A stretch of DNA of 64,000 nucleotides from Sulfurimonas sp. (GTDB lineage: Bacteria > Campylobacterota > Campylobacteria > Campylobacterales > Sulfurimonadaceae), in NCBI RefSeq assembly GCF_026988655.1, contig NZ_JALSKT010000080.1:20897-84896 (forward strand), in the 5' to 3' direction. Position numbers and translations under genes: made by a program. Below, piece by piece: positions 8,648 to 17,811 of the stretch. Numbering within the stretch: the stretch's first letter is position 1; each line of letters opens with the position of its first letter. The notes below the pieces were generated by a model that saw only the letters and a list, made by a program, of their open reading frames with translations, searched no databases and was not told the origin of the DNA.

Positions 8648-10048
8648 TTATAACTTTCCAATACCTTCGATTAAATCACGAGGTGTAAGAGAAAAATCAG
8701 TACCAGTGTAGATTTGTGCCAATTTTGTATGTGCAAGAGAAGCATGAAGTGCTGCGTTTAGTGCTGAATATCCCTGTGCTAAAAGTGCGCCTATAAGTCC
8801 ACTAAGAACATCACCACTCCCACCTTTTGCAAGTTTGGAACTACCATGAGGATTGATATAAAACTTTTTATCTTCTCCTATGATTACATTTGCTCCTTTT
8901 AAAAGCAATACTGCATTTGGATAAGTTTGACAAAAAAGTTCTACATATTTAAAGCGATTTTCTTGTAGTTCTTTGACCGTGATATTTGCTAAGTTTACTG
9001 CGTTTAAAAGGAGAACAAACTCTTTTGGGTGGGGAGTAAGAACGATATTACTGCGTTTGAGAAGTGTATGTATTATTGGCATATAAAATATATCTGCATC
9101 TAAAACTAAGGGAAGTGTGTTGTCAAAGAGTGTTTCTAGTTCTGTATCACTAAACTCAAGGCCTAGACCCATGCCACAAGCTATAGCAGTAGTGTTTTTT
9201 GGAAGTTTATGTGCATACATTAAAGTGTAAGGAAGGGCTAGTGTTTGTTCATTTTCAAAGCCTACTAAAGTGACAAGTCCTGCACCAAATTTTAAAGCTG
9301 TTAGTGCGCTCATGATGGCAGCACCAGACTTTTCACCACAAGCAATGCCTAGATGGCCAAAAGAGCCTTTATGTGCATTCTTTTTTTTACGTAATGGAAG
9401 TGCTAGATCATTCAAGTCTAAAAGCTGCCAGTTTGTAGGCACTTCATATATCTCACGTGCGATTCCAAGCTCTATCACTTCAATTTTCCCTACAAAATCT
9501 TTTGCTTCATCTAAAAACATTGATTTTTTGAGAGCACCCATAGTGAGCGAGATATCAGCTTCAAATGTTGTCTGTGCACATTGTCCGTTTTGTTTGAGTC
9601 CACTTGGAACATCGCAGGCAATTTTATATGCTTTGGCTGCGTTTAGAGTCTGTAGTACTGCGTTTAGCTCGGGTGAAAATTCACCTTGAAAGCCTGTACC
9701 TACTATGGCATCGACAAGAATGTCACATTCTTGTAGTTCATCTATACTTGGAATATTTAGAGCGCTAGCTCTTTTTTCTTGTAAAAGAGCCATTTGTGAT
9801 CTTGGCTTTTTGACAAAATAAAGGTAAACCTCAAAAGTTTTGTGAAGGAGTCTTGCAAGGGCTATGCCATCAGCACCATTGTTTCCACTACCAACTACAA
9901 TGATAACTTTTTCATTATTTGAAAAATTGCCTTTGATGAAAGAGGCCATGCCTTGTGCGGCATGCTCCATAAGTAAATCTTCACTTAAATGAAATTTGCT
10001 GTAACACCTTGTATCAAGGGAGGAAACTTCATCAAATAGCTTTTGCAT
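8648..10048 (-). CDS. nnr: Bifunctional NAD(P)H-hydrate epimerase / ADP-dependent dehydratase
   Basis: This enzyme repairs damaged NAD(P)HX: the N-terminal domain (about 1-205) epimerises the hydrate and the C-terminal kinase-like domain (about 215-466) dehydrates it using ADP or ATP. VVGSGNNGADGIALARLL at residues 51-68 is the epimerase motif; PHPKEF and GGSGDVLSG mark the dehydratase. The 466-residue length fits the fused form. The gene holds five AAACGCAG motifs (8752, 8998, 9051, 9637, 9658), the densest cluster in the window, read as Asn-Ala or Lys-Arg-Ser. It lies 2 bases from the P-loop ATPase gene. Confidence 0.95.
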   Translation of the reverse strand: MQKLFDEVSSLDTRCYSKFHLSEDLLMEHAAQGMASFIKGNFSNNEKVIIVVGSGNNGADGIALARLLHKTFEVYLYFVKKPRSQMALLQEKRASALNIPSIDELQECDILVDAIVGTGFQGEFSPELNAVLQTLNAAKAYKIACDVPSGLKQNGQCAQTTFEADISLTMGALKKSMFLDEAKDFVGKIEVIELGIAREIYEVPTNWQLLDLNDLALPLRKKKNAHKGSFGHLGIACGEKSGAAIMSALTALKFGAGLVTLVGFENEQTLALPYTLMYAHKLPKNTTAIACGMGLGLEFSDTELETLFDNTLPLVLDADIFYMPIIHTLLKRSNIVLTPHPKEFVLLLNAVNLANITVKELQENRFKYVELFCQTYPNAVLLLKGANVIIGEDKKFYINPHGSSKLAKGGSGDVLSGLIGALLAQGYSALNAALHASLAHTKLAQIYTGTDFSLTPRDLIEGIGKL

Positions 10049-10050
10049 AG

Positions 10051-10785
10051 TTACAGCTCAGGATCGTACTCGTTGATTTTAACCATGCTACTTTTAATAT
10101 CATTAAATAAAAGTGTAGGATAATCAGTTCTGTATTGATAATAAAATTTGTTTTTCTGTAGTGTCTTGAGTGTAGCTGTATTGAAATAATTGGCATTAGA
10201 ACATTTACCTACAAACAAGAAAGAGAACAGTAGCTTGAGGTGTGGGTTTTCAAATGTTGGATGTGGTTGTGCCAAAAATGTAAAACCATATTTTTGAAGA
10301 TTGACAAAGCTTAACATATAGAGTAAAAAGTCTTCAAATTTTGTGTAAAAACCATTAAGGTTCTCAATATCGTGAAAAAAGTAGTAGTAGTTATCAAGTA
10401 AAACTTGTTGTGCAATAATTTGGGATAGTTTACTTTTTTCATCTCTTTTGTTTGAAAAGAATGTAGGGTTTACTGCAAGATAGATGTGCTTTCTCTGTGC
10501 TACTAGTTCATCAAACGCAGCTTCAAACTCTGCTGTCTCATCAAAACGAATGTAGTTAAAGTGTTCGTCTTTATATCTTAACTCCACATCCTCTTCATTT
10601 GAGTTTGCAAAATCCATATAAAATGTAGGCACTTCACTGTCGATAACAAAGTTTCTAATTCTGCATGCTAAGTTCGTTTTCCCTGAACCTTCTTCACCCA
10701 AAATTAGAGTATTGTGATGTAAAATCCTTTCCTCTAATTTTAAAGCATCAATTGTATCCATATATTTACCAATAATATTTCTCAT
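10051..10785 (-). CDS. P-loop ATPase, unknown role
   Basis: A 244-residue predicted cytoplasmic ATPase. Walker A is GEEGSGKT at residues 30-37 and a hydrophobic strand ending in Asp (TFYMDFAN) follows. The architecture, a short domain around one P-loop with many aromatic residues, resembles small HerA/FtsK-type or KAP-type ATPases only loosely, so no family is claimed. The ATG at 10785 has a GAGGAAG site just upstream. It is probably cotranscribed with nnr (2-base gap). A MITE-like element lies immediately upstream. Confidence 0.7.
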   Translation of the reverse strand: MRNIIGKYMDTIDALKLEERILHHNTLILGEEGSGKTNLACRIRNFVIDSEVPTFYMDFANSNEEDVELRYKDEHFNYIRFDETAEFEAAFDELVAQRKHIYLAVNPTFFSNKRDEKSKLSQIIAQQVLLDNYYYFFHDIENLNGFYTKFEDFLLYMLSFVNLQKYGFTFLAQPHPTFENPHLKLLFSFLFVGKCSNANYFNTATLKTLQKNKFYYQYRTDYPTLLFNDIKSSMVKINEYDPEL

Positions 10786-10806
10786 TCGTCTTCCTCATAA
10801 AATCAT

Positions 10807-11075
10807 TAAGTAAGAGACCATAAATAATTTCCCAGTCAACAACATTTAAAAGGTTTAGATTCAAGGCAAACTTTTGTTGGCGATGCCGAGCATCGTTGAC
10901 GAAAGTTTAACGCAGAAGATGAGCCTTTTAAATGTTGCCCTACGGGTGATAAGAGAAGCCACAAGCTACTGCGTTAAAAACACTTGAAGCTACTAGTAGC
11001 TCCTTCGTATTTTCGCCTTGCATCTTATGGCTTCTCTTATCATTGACTTGGAAGCTATTTATGGTCTCTTACTTA
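10807..11075. mobile_element. 269-bp MITE-like palindromic element
   Basis: The element is bounded by a perfect 20-bp terminal inverted repeat (10807-10826 and 11056-11075; TAAGTAAGAGACCATAAATA and its complement), which continues imperfectly inward for about 15 bases. Inside are two further nested inverted repeats: CAACATTTAAAAGG with its complement, and GATAAGAGAAGCCA with its complement, each able to fold into a long hairpin with a smaller palindrome at the tip. No open reading frame is present. A clear target duplication is not visible. It fills the 338-base gap between two divergent genes and holds near-matches to AAACGCAG (with TTAACGCAG). Confidence 0.75.
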
Positions 11076-11123
11076 TTTTGTAACATTATATCTTCTTGAT
11101 GTTAAAAAAGGTATAATTAGGCT

Positions 11124-12086
11124 ATGAATTATAAAACAATTGCGCAAGAAACGTTAAATATTGAAGCACAAACCTTAGCTGATGCTGCGAAAAATATTGG
11201 TGATGAATTTGATAAAGCGGTGGAGATTATACTTAACTGCAAAGGCAAACTCGTTGTCAGTGGTGTTGGAAAAAGTGGTCTTATTGGGGCTAAAATGGCG
11301 GCAACTTTTGCTTCTACTGGTACACCGAGCTTTTTTCTTCATCCGACAGAAGCACTTCATGGTGACCTAGGAATGATAGGCAAAGATGATGTGGTAATTG
11401 CTATAAGTTACTCGGGTGAAAGCGAAGAACTGAGCTCAATTTTACCGCATATCAAGCGTTTTGGGATTCCTTTGATAGGAATGACACGAGACAAAAACTC
11501 TACACTTGGTCAATATAGTGACTTAGTGATCGATGTAGTCGTAGAAAAAGAGGCTTGCCCACTTAATATCGCACCGACAAGTTCAACAACACTGACATTA
11601 GCTTTAGGTGATGCTTTGGCGGTTTGTTTGATGAAAGCGAGAGATTTTCAAAAGAGTGATTTTGCATCTTTTCACCCTGGTGGTGCTTTAGGTAAAAAAC
11701 TCTTTATAAAAGTAAGCAATTTGATGCAAAAAGAGAACTTGCCAATTTTACATGAAGATGCAAAAGTCAAAGATGCCATTCTTGCAATCAGTGAAGGACG
11801 TCTTGGAACGGTGCTTATTTCAGATAAAGAGGGGCGACTCATTGCACTTATGAGTGATGGAGATGTTCGTCGTGCTTTACTCAGTGAAGATTTTTCACTC
11901 GAAGCAGATGTCTTAAAATATGCAACATTAAACCCTATGACTATAGATGATGAAGAGATGCTTGCGAGTGACGCACTTGTTTTAATAGAAAATAAAAAAA
12001 TTCAACTTCTTGTCGTTACAGATAAAGAGGAAAAAATACAAGGCGTATTACATATTCATACGCTAATTGAAAAAGGAATATCATAA
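11124..12086 (+). CDS. kdsD: Arabinose-5-phosphate isomerase (KdsD/KpsF)
   Basis: The enzyme converts ribulose 5-phosphate to arabinose 5-phosphate, the first step to Kdo of lipopolysaccharide. Residues 1-200 form a SIS sugar isomerase domain with VVSGVGKSGLIGAKMAATFASTGTPSFFLHPTEALHGDLGM recognisable by its GKSG and HPxEAxHGDLG motifs; residues about 205-320 are two CBS domains. The 320-residue length is normal. It heads a run with the pseudouridine synthase (3-base gap) and rarA (3-base gap). A TATAAT-like box (GGTATAATTAGG) lies about 15 bases before the ATG. Confidence 0.95.
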   Translation: MNYKTIAQETLNIEAQTLADAAKNIGDEFDKAVEIILNCKGKLVVSGVGKSGLIGAKMAATFASTGTPSFFLHPTEALHGDLGMIGKDDVVIAISYSGESEELSSILPHIKRFGIPLIGMTRDKNSTLGQYSDLVIDVVVEKEACPLNIAPTSSTTLTLALGDALAVCLMKARDFQKSDFASFHPGGALGKKLFIKVSNLMQKENLPILHEDAKVKDAILAISEGRLGTVLISDKEGRLIALMSDGDVRRALLSEDFSLEADVLKYATLNPMTIDDEEMLASDALVLIENKKIQLLVVTDKEEKIQGVLHIHTLIEKGIS

Positions 12087-12089
12087 ACA

Positions 12090-12893
12090 ATGATGCGATT
12101 AAATAAATACATAGCACACTACTCAACTTACTCTAGAAGAGAAGCAGACAAGGCTATACAAGATGGTTATGTCCGTGTAAATGGAGAGATAGAAGAAAAT
12201 CCTGCTACGCAGGTACAAGAGGGAATAGATATTGTCTACATAAGCGGAAAACAAGTCTCTCCACAAGAAAAATATACGGTTATCGTTTACAACAAACCAA
12301 AGGGTGAGCTTGTAACAAAATCTGATCCTAAAGGGCGTAAAACGATTTATGATACTTTAAGTAAAGAGTTTAAACATTTTATCCCCGTTGGACGTCTTGA
12401 CTTTGCGAGTGAGGGTTTGCTTCTTTTAACAGATGCTTCCCATGTTGCAACTTCTTTGATGGAGTCTGATTTGGAGAGAATTTATAAGCTTAAAATCAAA
12501 GGGGAAGTAACACCAGATATGGAAGATGCGATGCTCAATGGTATTTTCCTTGCAGATGCAAGCGCCGGTGCTCACTCTCACTCTAAAATTACCTCTATGG
12601 ATATTAAGCCATTTATCGGCTATAAAATTCAAAAAAATCAGCCAAACTACTCGATACTCAAAGTGGCACTCAAAGAAGGGAAAAACCGTGAGCTTCGTCG
12701 TTTCTTTGCACATTTTGGTGCTGAAGTGGCTGACTTAAAACGTGTGAGTTTTGCAGAAATAGAACTCAATAACCTGCCAACAGGAAAAACAAGATATTTA
12801 ACAAGAAGTGAATACTCTGCTTTGTATAAATTTTTAAAAGAAGAGAAAAAAAGAGCCAAAGAGAAAAAAAGAAACACTACAGAAGAAGAATAA
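12090..12893 (+). CDS. rluB: Pseudouridine synthase, RsuA/RluB family
   Basis: An rRNA-modifying enzyme with an N-terminal S4 RNA-binding domain (residues 3-55) and an RsuA/RluB/E/F catalytic domain. The motif GRLDFASEGLLLLTD carries the catalytic Asp104. KEGKNRELRRFFAHFG is the conserved C-terminal motif. The long lysine-rich tail (residues 248-267) is a local extension. RluB acts on 23S rRNA position 2605 in E. coli, but RsuA (16S) is hard to exclude by eye, so the symbol is tentative. ATG codons at 12090 and 12093 are both possible. Confidence 0.85.
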   Translation: MMRLNKYIAHYSTYSRREADKAIQDGYVRVNGEIEENPATQVQEGIDIVYISGKQVSPQEKYTVIVYNKPKGELVTKSDPKGRKTIYDTLSKEFKHFIPVGRLDFASEGLLLLTDASHVATSLMESDLERIYKLKIKGEVTPDMEDAMLNGIFLADASAGAHSHSKITSMDIKPFIGYKIQKNQPNYSILKVALKEGKNRELRRFFAHFGAEVADLKRVSFAEIELNNLPTGKTRYLTRSEYSALYKFLKEEKKRAKEKKRNTTEEE

Positions 12894-12896
12894 AAC

Positions 12897-14072
12897 GTGG
12901 ATTTTACTCACTTGCTTCGTCCTACTGCGTTTGATGACATCATCGGGCAAGAGCATTTAACTGCGTTTGATGCACCACTGCGTATCTTATGTGAAAAAGA
13001 AGCACTTGGGCATAGCTTTTTTTATGGTCCTGCAGGAGTGGGTAAAACTTCCCTATCCCGTGTTATAGCTAAAGTGATGCAACTTCCCTTTTATGAACTC
13101 AATGCAACATCGCTCAAAGTAGAACAACTCCGAAAGATATTTGAGCAGTACAAAAATGCACTGCAGAAGCCTTTGATATTTATCGATGAAGTGCACCGCC
13201 TCTCAAAAAACCAGCAAGAAGTTTTACTACCTGTTATGGAAAACAACTCGGTGTTAGTTATTGGTGCTTCAACAGAAAATCCTTTTTTCTCACTTACCTC
13301 TGCTATGCGTTCACGCTCTATGCTTTTTGAGCTCAAAACCATTACGAATAGCGCTCTTGAAAAATTACTCAACACAGCAATGGAATCTGTAAATATAGAA
13401 ATAGATGCAGATGCAAAAGAGTATCTTGTTGTAAGTAGTGGTGGTGATGCAAGAGCTATGTTAAAGCTTTTAGAGTTTGCTTTGAATGTCCAAAGTAAGC
13501 TAACTTTAGAACTTTTAAAGTCTTTACGTCCAAATGCACTCCAAGCTGGAAGCAGTGAAGCTGGTGTGCATTATGATTTGACTTCTGCACTTATTAAGTC
13601 TATTCGTGGTTCGGATGCTGATGCTGCTATTTACTATCTTGCACGACTTATTGACGGTGGTGAGAGTGCAGATTTTATTGCACGTAGATTAGTCATACTC
13701 GCAAGTGAAGATGTTGGAAATGCAAATCCTCAAGCACTCACACTAACAACTTCTACACTAACATCTGTTAGTAAGATAGGCTATCCTGAGGCAAGGATTA
13801 TTTTAGCACAAGCCGTTATCTATCTCTGTGCATCACCAAAATCAAACGCAGCGTATTTAGCAATAAACAAAGCACTTCAAAGCGTAAAAGATGGCAATAT
13901 TCTAAATATCCCAAAAAGCATAACACAGCAAAATGAAGGCTATCTCTATCCACATGACTTTGGTGGTTATGTAGAACAAGAGTACCTTGAAAAACCATTC
14001 AAATTTGTAAAGTTAAAAACGATAGGATATGAGAAAAAAATGCAAGAGTGGTTGAAAATCATTAAAAAATAA
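12897..14072 (+). CDS. rarA: Replication-associated recombination protein A (RarA/MgsA)
   Basis: An AAA+ ATPase that acts at stalled replication forks with SSB and is related to clamp-loader subunits and RuvB. Walker A is GPAGVGKT at residues 44-51, Walker B is IFIDEVHR, sensor 1 is GASTENP, and the RarA tail (ARIILAQAVIYLCASPKSNAAY) is present. It starts with GTG at 12897, three bases after the pseudouridine synthase stop. Two AAACGCAG motifs fall within the first 72 bases (12925 and 12961, both reading Thr-Ala-Phe-Asp) and a third at 13844. Confidence 0.95.
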   Translation: MDFTHLLRPTAFDDIIGQEHLTAFDAPLRILCEKEALGHSFFYGPAGVGKTSLSRVIAKVMQLPFYELNATSLKVEQLRKIFEQYKNALQKPLIFIDEVHRLSKNQQEVLLPVMENNSVLVIGASTENPFFSLTSAMRSRSMLFELKTITNSALEKLLNTAMESVNIEIDADAKEYLVVSSGGDARAMLKLLEFALNVQSKLTLELLKSLRPNALQAGSSEAGVHYDLTSALIKSIRGSDADAAIYYLARLIDGGESADFIARRLVILASEDVGNANPQALTLTTSTLTSVSKIGYPEARIILAQAVIYLCASPKSNAAYLAINKALQSVKDGNILNIPKSITQQNEGYLYPHDFGGYVEQEYLEKPFKFVKLKTIGYEKKMQEWLKIIKK

Positions 14073-14122
14073 AAAAACTTTAGATACAATCAGATATTAT
14101 ATTAATATACAGGAATTCAAAT

Positions 14123-14410
14123 ATGGAACTATCTACATCTTCTAATGTTGTTACAATTAAGGGTAATATAAAAAATCTCTCTGACCATCAAGCTATTAAA
14201 GAGGCTATAGATGCGCTCGCAACAACAAACAAAAATATAAAAATTAAAATTACAGACTCGATTTCTATAATATCATCTGTCATAGGCTACCTTAACAAAC
14301 TCGTACTTAAAGATGGAGTAGATATTTCTATAGATGTAGGAAATGCACAACTAAAAGAGCTTTTTGATGACTTAAATTTAACAACACTCTTTAAGGTGAA
14401 AAAGGTTTAA
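14123..14410 (+). CDS. STAS-domain protein, anti-sigma factor antagonist-like
   Basis: A 95-residue single STAS domain (beta-strand start VVTIKGNIKNLSD, then KIKITDSISIISSVIGYLNKLV, end DDLNLTTLFKV). The ISSVIGYL segment corresponds to the DSSGLGxL loop of SpoIIAA/RsbV, where Ser is the phosphorylation site; the Ser is kept but the preceding Asp is Ile. The RBS AGGA lies at 14111-14114. The next gene starts at once (GTG at 14411, ATG at 14414) and the third gene codes for a phosphatase with an RsbW-like kinase domain, so a partner-switching role is likely. Confidence 0.75.
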   Translation: MELSTSSNVVTIKGNIKNLSDHQAIKEAIDALATTNKNIKIKITDSISIISSVIGYLNKLVLKDGVDISIDVGNAQLKELFDDLNLTTLFKVKKV

Positions 14411-14413
14411 GTG

Positions 14414-16384
14414 ATGAGCATCAAAGCAAAATTAAATCTAATTATAGCAATTGTAGTTTCATTTTCATTGATAATTATTGCCCTTACTGTGATAAAAGCA
14501 GTAGAACAAAACAGCAATCTCAGCAAAGTACAAGACTTAAATACACTTTCTCAAAAGTTGAGTCTTCTAATCCATGAAACACAAAAAGAGAGGGGTGCTT
14601 CTGCTGGATTTTTAGCTTCTAAAGGTGAAAAATTTGGAGCAATACTGCAAAAGCAAAGAGTGTTAACGAACCAGCGTTATAAAGATTTTTTAGTTTATGA
14701 AGGTTCTTTAAATAAAGAAAATTTTTCTAAAGAGTTACAAGCTGAAATAGCATCTCTCAAAAGTAATCTCTCTCGGCTTGATAAAGTACGCTCTGCAGTA
14801 GATAATTTGCACATAAGTGTAAAAGATGAAGTGAAGTACTATACGAGTGCAAATACAAAAATTCTCAATATTGTAGCATTGACCGCAAAACTAGCAAATA
14901 CGCCAGCACTTGTAAAAGCACTCGATGCATATACAAACTTTTTAAAATCAAAAGAGAGAGCAGGGATAGAGCGAGCAGTGCTGAGTGGAACTTTTGCAGC
15001 AGATAGCTTTGCGGATGGTATGTTTGCAAAATTTATCACTTTACTTGCGCAGCAAGATGCCTATATGGATGCTTTTGTGGCTATGGCAACGCCTGAGTCA
15101 AAAAAACTCTATAAAGATACGATGAACTCCCCAGTAGTAGCTGAGGTCAACAAAATGAGAGCGATAGCAAAAGCAAAAGAGGGTAAGTTTGGTGTAGATA
15201 GTGAAGTATGGTTTAAAACTATCACAAAAAAAATAAATTTACTCAAACAAGTTGATGATGGTTTAGCAAAAAACAATACTAAACTTCTTGATGAGATTAT
15301 CTCTACATCAAAAACAAAAACGACTATTATCCTCATCGCTTATATTGCATTTACTATTATGATATTTGTGATTATTTTACTTATCAGCAAGGGCATAAAC
15401 AGAAGTGTGCAAGAATCATTACAAAAGATTCAATGTGTCTCAAGTGACCTTGACCTCTCTTGCAATGTCATTGTTGAAGGAAATGATGAGATTTCTCAAA
15501 TATCAAGAGCCTTACATATAATGGTAACTGCGTTTAAAGAGACAGTATACAATGCTCAAGATGTAGCAGCAAGAACATCAAGTGAGAGTCTGAAGCTCAA
15601 TAGTGTAGTTGAGTCATTAGCCCAGAACTCACAAAAAGAAGAAGAGCAGATTAAGGGGATTAATACGCTAGTTTTAGAAGTCGGAGGAAAGCTTGACAAT
15701 GTAGAAGAGGCAACTATAAGTGTGACAGAAGACCTTGAAGTTACATTTAAGGTTTTAGATGGATTTGTTGAAAAACTTCACGATGTTGTGTATTCAATTG
15801 AAAATGGAAGACAAGAACAAGAAGAGTTAGTGAACAAGGTTGCATCATTGACAGAACAGGCAAAAAATATTAAAGAGGTCTTGGCAATTATAGCAGATAT
15901 AGCAGATCAGACAAATCTTCTTGCTCTAAACGCAGCAATAGAAGCTGCACGTGCAGGTGAGCATGGACGTGGTTTTGCTGTTGTAGCGGATGAGGTAAGA
16001 AAACTTGCAGAGAGAACACAAAAATCTTTGAGTGAAATAAGCGCAAATGTAAATCTCATTACACAAAATGTTGTAGAAATTTCTGAAGAGACAGATAGAA
16101 CTTCTAGTAGCATGTTACATATTTCAGAGTCTGCTCAGGAACTTATCGAATCATCAAATGAGACAAAAGAAAAACTGAGTGTGACGAAGAAAAAATCTGT
16201 TAAAGTGATGCATGAGAGCATTTACATAGCAACAAAAACAAAAGATATGATAATAGCAGTTGATGAAGTTGTTGAAATTTCAGAAAAAAATAGCTCTTTA
16301 AGAGAAGAAGTACAAGGTGCTGTAGAAATACTTTCGCATGATGCAAAAACAATGCAAACAGAACTGAATAAGTTTAAGATTTAG
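14414..16384 (+). CDS. Methyl-accepting chemotaxis protein with NIT (nitrate/nitrite-sensing) domain
   Basis: An inner-membrane chemoreceptor. The first membrane helix is at about residues 9-30, the periplasmic NIT domain spans about 40-300 with its two hallmarks [13 protein letters not shown] (56-68) and [16 protein letters not shown] (181-196), and the second helix is at 304-326. A HAMP-like linker and the MCP signalling domain follow, with the hairpin tip [37 protein letters not shown] region. NIT domains are thought to respond to nitrate and nitrite. It sits between the STAS and phosphatase genes. The AAACGCAG motif at 15928 lies in the universally conserved tip codons. The alternative start is GTG at 14411. 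Confidence 0.93.
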   Translation: MSIKAKLNLIIAIVVSFSLIIIALTVIKAVEQNSNLSKVQDLNTLSQKLSLLIHETQKERGASAGFLASKGEKFGAILQKQRVLTNQRYKDFLVYEGSLNKENFSKELQAEIASLKSNLSRLDKVRSAVDNLHISVKDEVKYYTSANTKILNIVALTAKLANTPALVKALDAYTNFLKSKERAGIERAVLSGTFAADSFADGMFAKFITLLAQQDAYMDAFVAMATPESKKLYKDTMNSPVVAEVNKMRAIAKAKEGKFGVDSEVWFKTITKKINLLKQVDDGLAKNNTKLLDEIISTSKTKTTIILIAYIAFTIMIFVIILLISKGINRSVQESLQKIQCVSSDLDLSCNVIVEGNDEISQISRALHIMVTAFKETVYNAQDVAARTSSESLKLNSVVESLAQNSQKEEEQIKGINTLVLEVGGKLDNVEEATISVTEDLEVTFKVLDGFVEKLHDVVYSIENGRQEQEELVNKVASLTEQAKNIKEVLAIIADIADQTNLLALNAAIEAARAGEHGRGFAVVADEVRKLAERTQKSLSEISANVNLITQNVVEISEETDRTSSSMLHISESAQELIESSNETKEKLSVTKKKSVKVMHESIYIATKTKDMIIAVDEVVEISEKNSSLREEVQGAVEILSHDAKTMQTELNKFKI

Positions 16385-16395
16385 TATCGCTGTAT

Positions 16396-17622
16396 ATGAG
16401 AACTGATTATGATACGTACCAAGAAGAGTTAGCCTTTCAAAAAGAGTTAAATATTTTAAGAAATGATTTTTATTATCAGTTACTTGATGATAAAGATATT
16501 GCTTTAGTTGACTTTATGTATAAACCACTTGATACTTTAAGTGGCGATGCCTATACGGCAAGAAGAGTTGATGAAAACAGAACTTTTTACTTGATAGTAG
16601 ATGGTATGGGAAAAGGGCTTTCTGCTTCGTTAACAAGTATGATAATGACAACTTTTGTTAATCATATCATAGATAAAATGATAGAGCATGAAAGTTTTAG
16701 TCTTGACATCTTGCTGGAAGAATCCATCGCCTTTATTAAGCCAATACTTTTAGAAGAAGAGGCTCTCTCGATTGATTACATCCTCTTTGATACTCATTTT
16801 AAAACATTGGAGTATGCAAAATTTTCTATGCCAGTGTTTTTACTTGAAGATAAATTGGGCAATATTGTACGCATTGCATCGAACAATCCTCCTTTGAGTA
16901 AATGGCAACAAGAGTATAAAACAGCATTTATTGATGTGAGTGATATCCATAAGTTTCTTTTTTATAGTGACGGTATAGTGGAAAACTCTTTAGTAGAAGG
17001 TGGAACCTATGCTGACAAAGTGGAAGAAGATTTTAAAAACTCTTTTACTCGTGAGGAGATAAAAGAGAAAATATTATCAAAAATAGCTAAACAAGAAGAT
17101 GACTTAACTTTGATTTTTATCAATACACTTTGTTTAGACTCGGCAAATTTACTCACTCAAAGAAGTTTTAACTCGACTCTAGAGGATGTAGATAGAGCAA
17201 GTCAATGGTATAGTGAAATATGGCAGAGTGTGAATGCTAAAAAAGATCTTATTAGCACTGCTTCCGTAGTATTTAGTGAGCTTTTTATGAATGCTTATGA
17301 GCATGGTAATTTAGGTCTGAGTTCACATGAAAAACATCTATTGCTTGAAAATGACAACTATTTTGAGAGATTACAAGAACTACAGAAAAGTTGTGATAAA
17401 ACAATAAAAGTCAAAGTATATAAACTTGATGCATCTGATGCTAACTATATTGTTACGCAAATTTTTGATGAGGGTAAAGGGTTTGATACCCAAATTTTAA
17501 GTGAAATATTTCGTAATTCACAAAAATTTAATGGTCGGGGTGTTTTCATCTCACGTAGTAATTCTATGGGTATTTATTATAATAGAGCAGGAAATTGTGT
17601 TTTGTTCCTTCATAAACTCTAA
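16396..17622 (+). CDS. PP2C (SpoIIE/RsbU) phosphatase fused to RsbW-like HATPase kinase domain
   Basis: A 408-residue cytoplasmic two-domain protein. Residues about 25-235 are a SpoIIE-type serine phosphatase: LSGDAYTA, YLIVDGMGKGLSASLTSMI with the metal-binding Asp-Gly, and KQEDDLTLIFI near its end. Residues about 255-408 resemble the GHKL kinase of anti-sigma factors, with SELFMNAYEHG as the N-box and DEGKGFD as the G1 box. Both opposing activities of a partner switch are therefore in one polypeptide. It is 11 bases downstream of the chemoreceptor and presumably acts on the STAS protein. No receiver or sensor domain is fused to it. Confidence 0.85.
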   Translation: MRTDYDTYQEELAFQKELNILRNDFYYQLLDDKDIALVDFMYKPLDTLSGDAYTARRVDENRTFYLIVDGMGKGLSASLTSMIMTTFVNHIIDKMIEHESFSLDILLEESIAFIKPILLEEEALSIDYILFDTHFKTLEYAKFSMPVFLLEDKLGNIVRIASNNPPLSKWQQEYKTAFIDVSDIHKFLFYSDGIVENSLVEGGTYADKVEEDFKNSFTREEIKEKILSKIAKQEDDLTLIFINTLCLDSANLLTQRSFNSTLEDVDRASQWYSEIWQSVNAKKDLISTASVVFSELFMNAYEHGNLGLSSHEKHLLLENDNYFERLQELQKSCDKTIKVKVYKLDASDANYIVTQIFDEGKGFDTQILSEIFRNSQKFNGRGVFISRSNSMGIYYNRAGNCVLFLHKL

Positions 17623-17644
17623 ACTACGGTAAATCAAAACGCGT

Positions 17645-17722
17645 AAGTCATTCTCAGCTTGACTGGGAATCTAGCTTATAATTTCATATAAACTAGACCC
17701 TGAATCAAGTTCAGGGTGACTT
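17645..17722 (+). repeat. 78-bp palindromic extragenic repeat, copy A
   Basis: The core contains two hairpins, ATTCTCAGcttgaCTGGGAAT and ACCCTGAAtcaagTTCAGGGT, joined by CTAGCTTATAA...ACTAG. An identical 78-bp core lies inverted at 19851-19928. This copy has an extra 16-base partial repeat (GTTCATGGTGACTT) on its right side, and both copies share flanking pieces ACGGTAAAT-(C/T)-AAAAC and GTTTTGAAGTTATCTTA. It lies between the phosphatase gene and the malic enzyme gene. Confidence 0.9.
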
Positions 17723-17811
17723 AAGTTCATGGTGACTTACGTTTTGAAGTTATCTTATGTTTAGTCAATTAGTATATAATTTAGTTATAAAAATAATAAG
17801 GAAATAGTATT

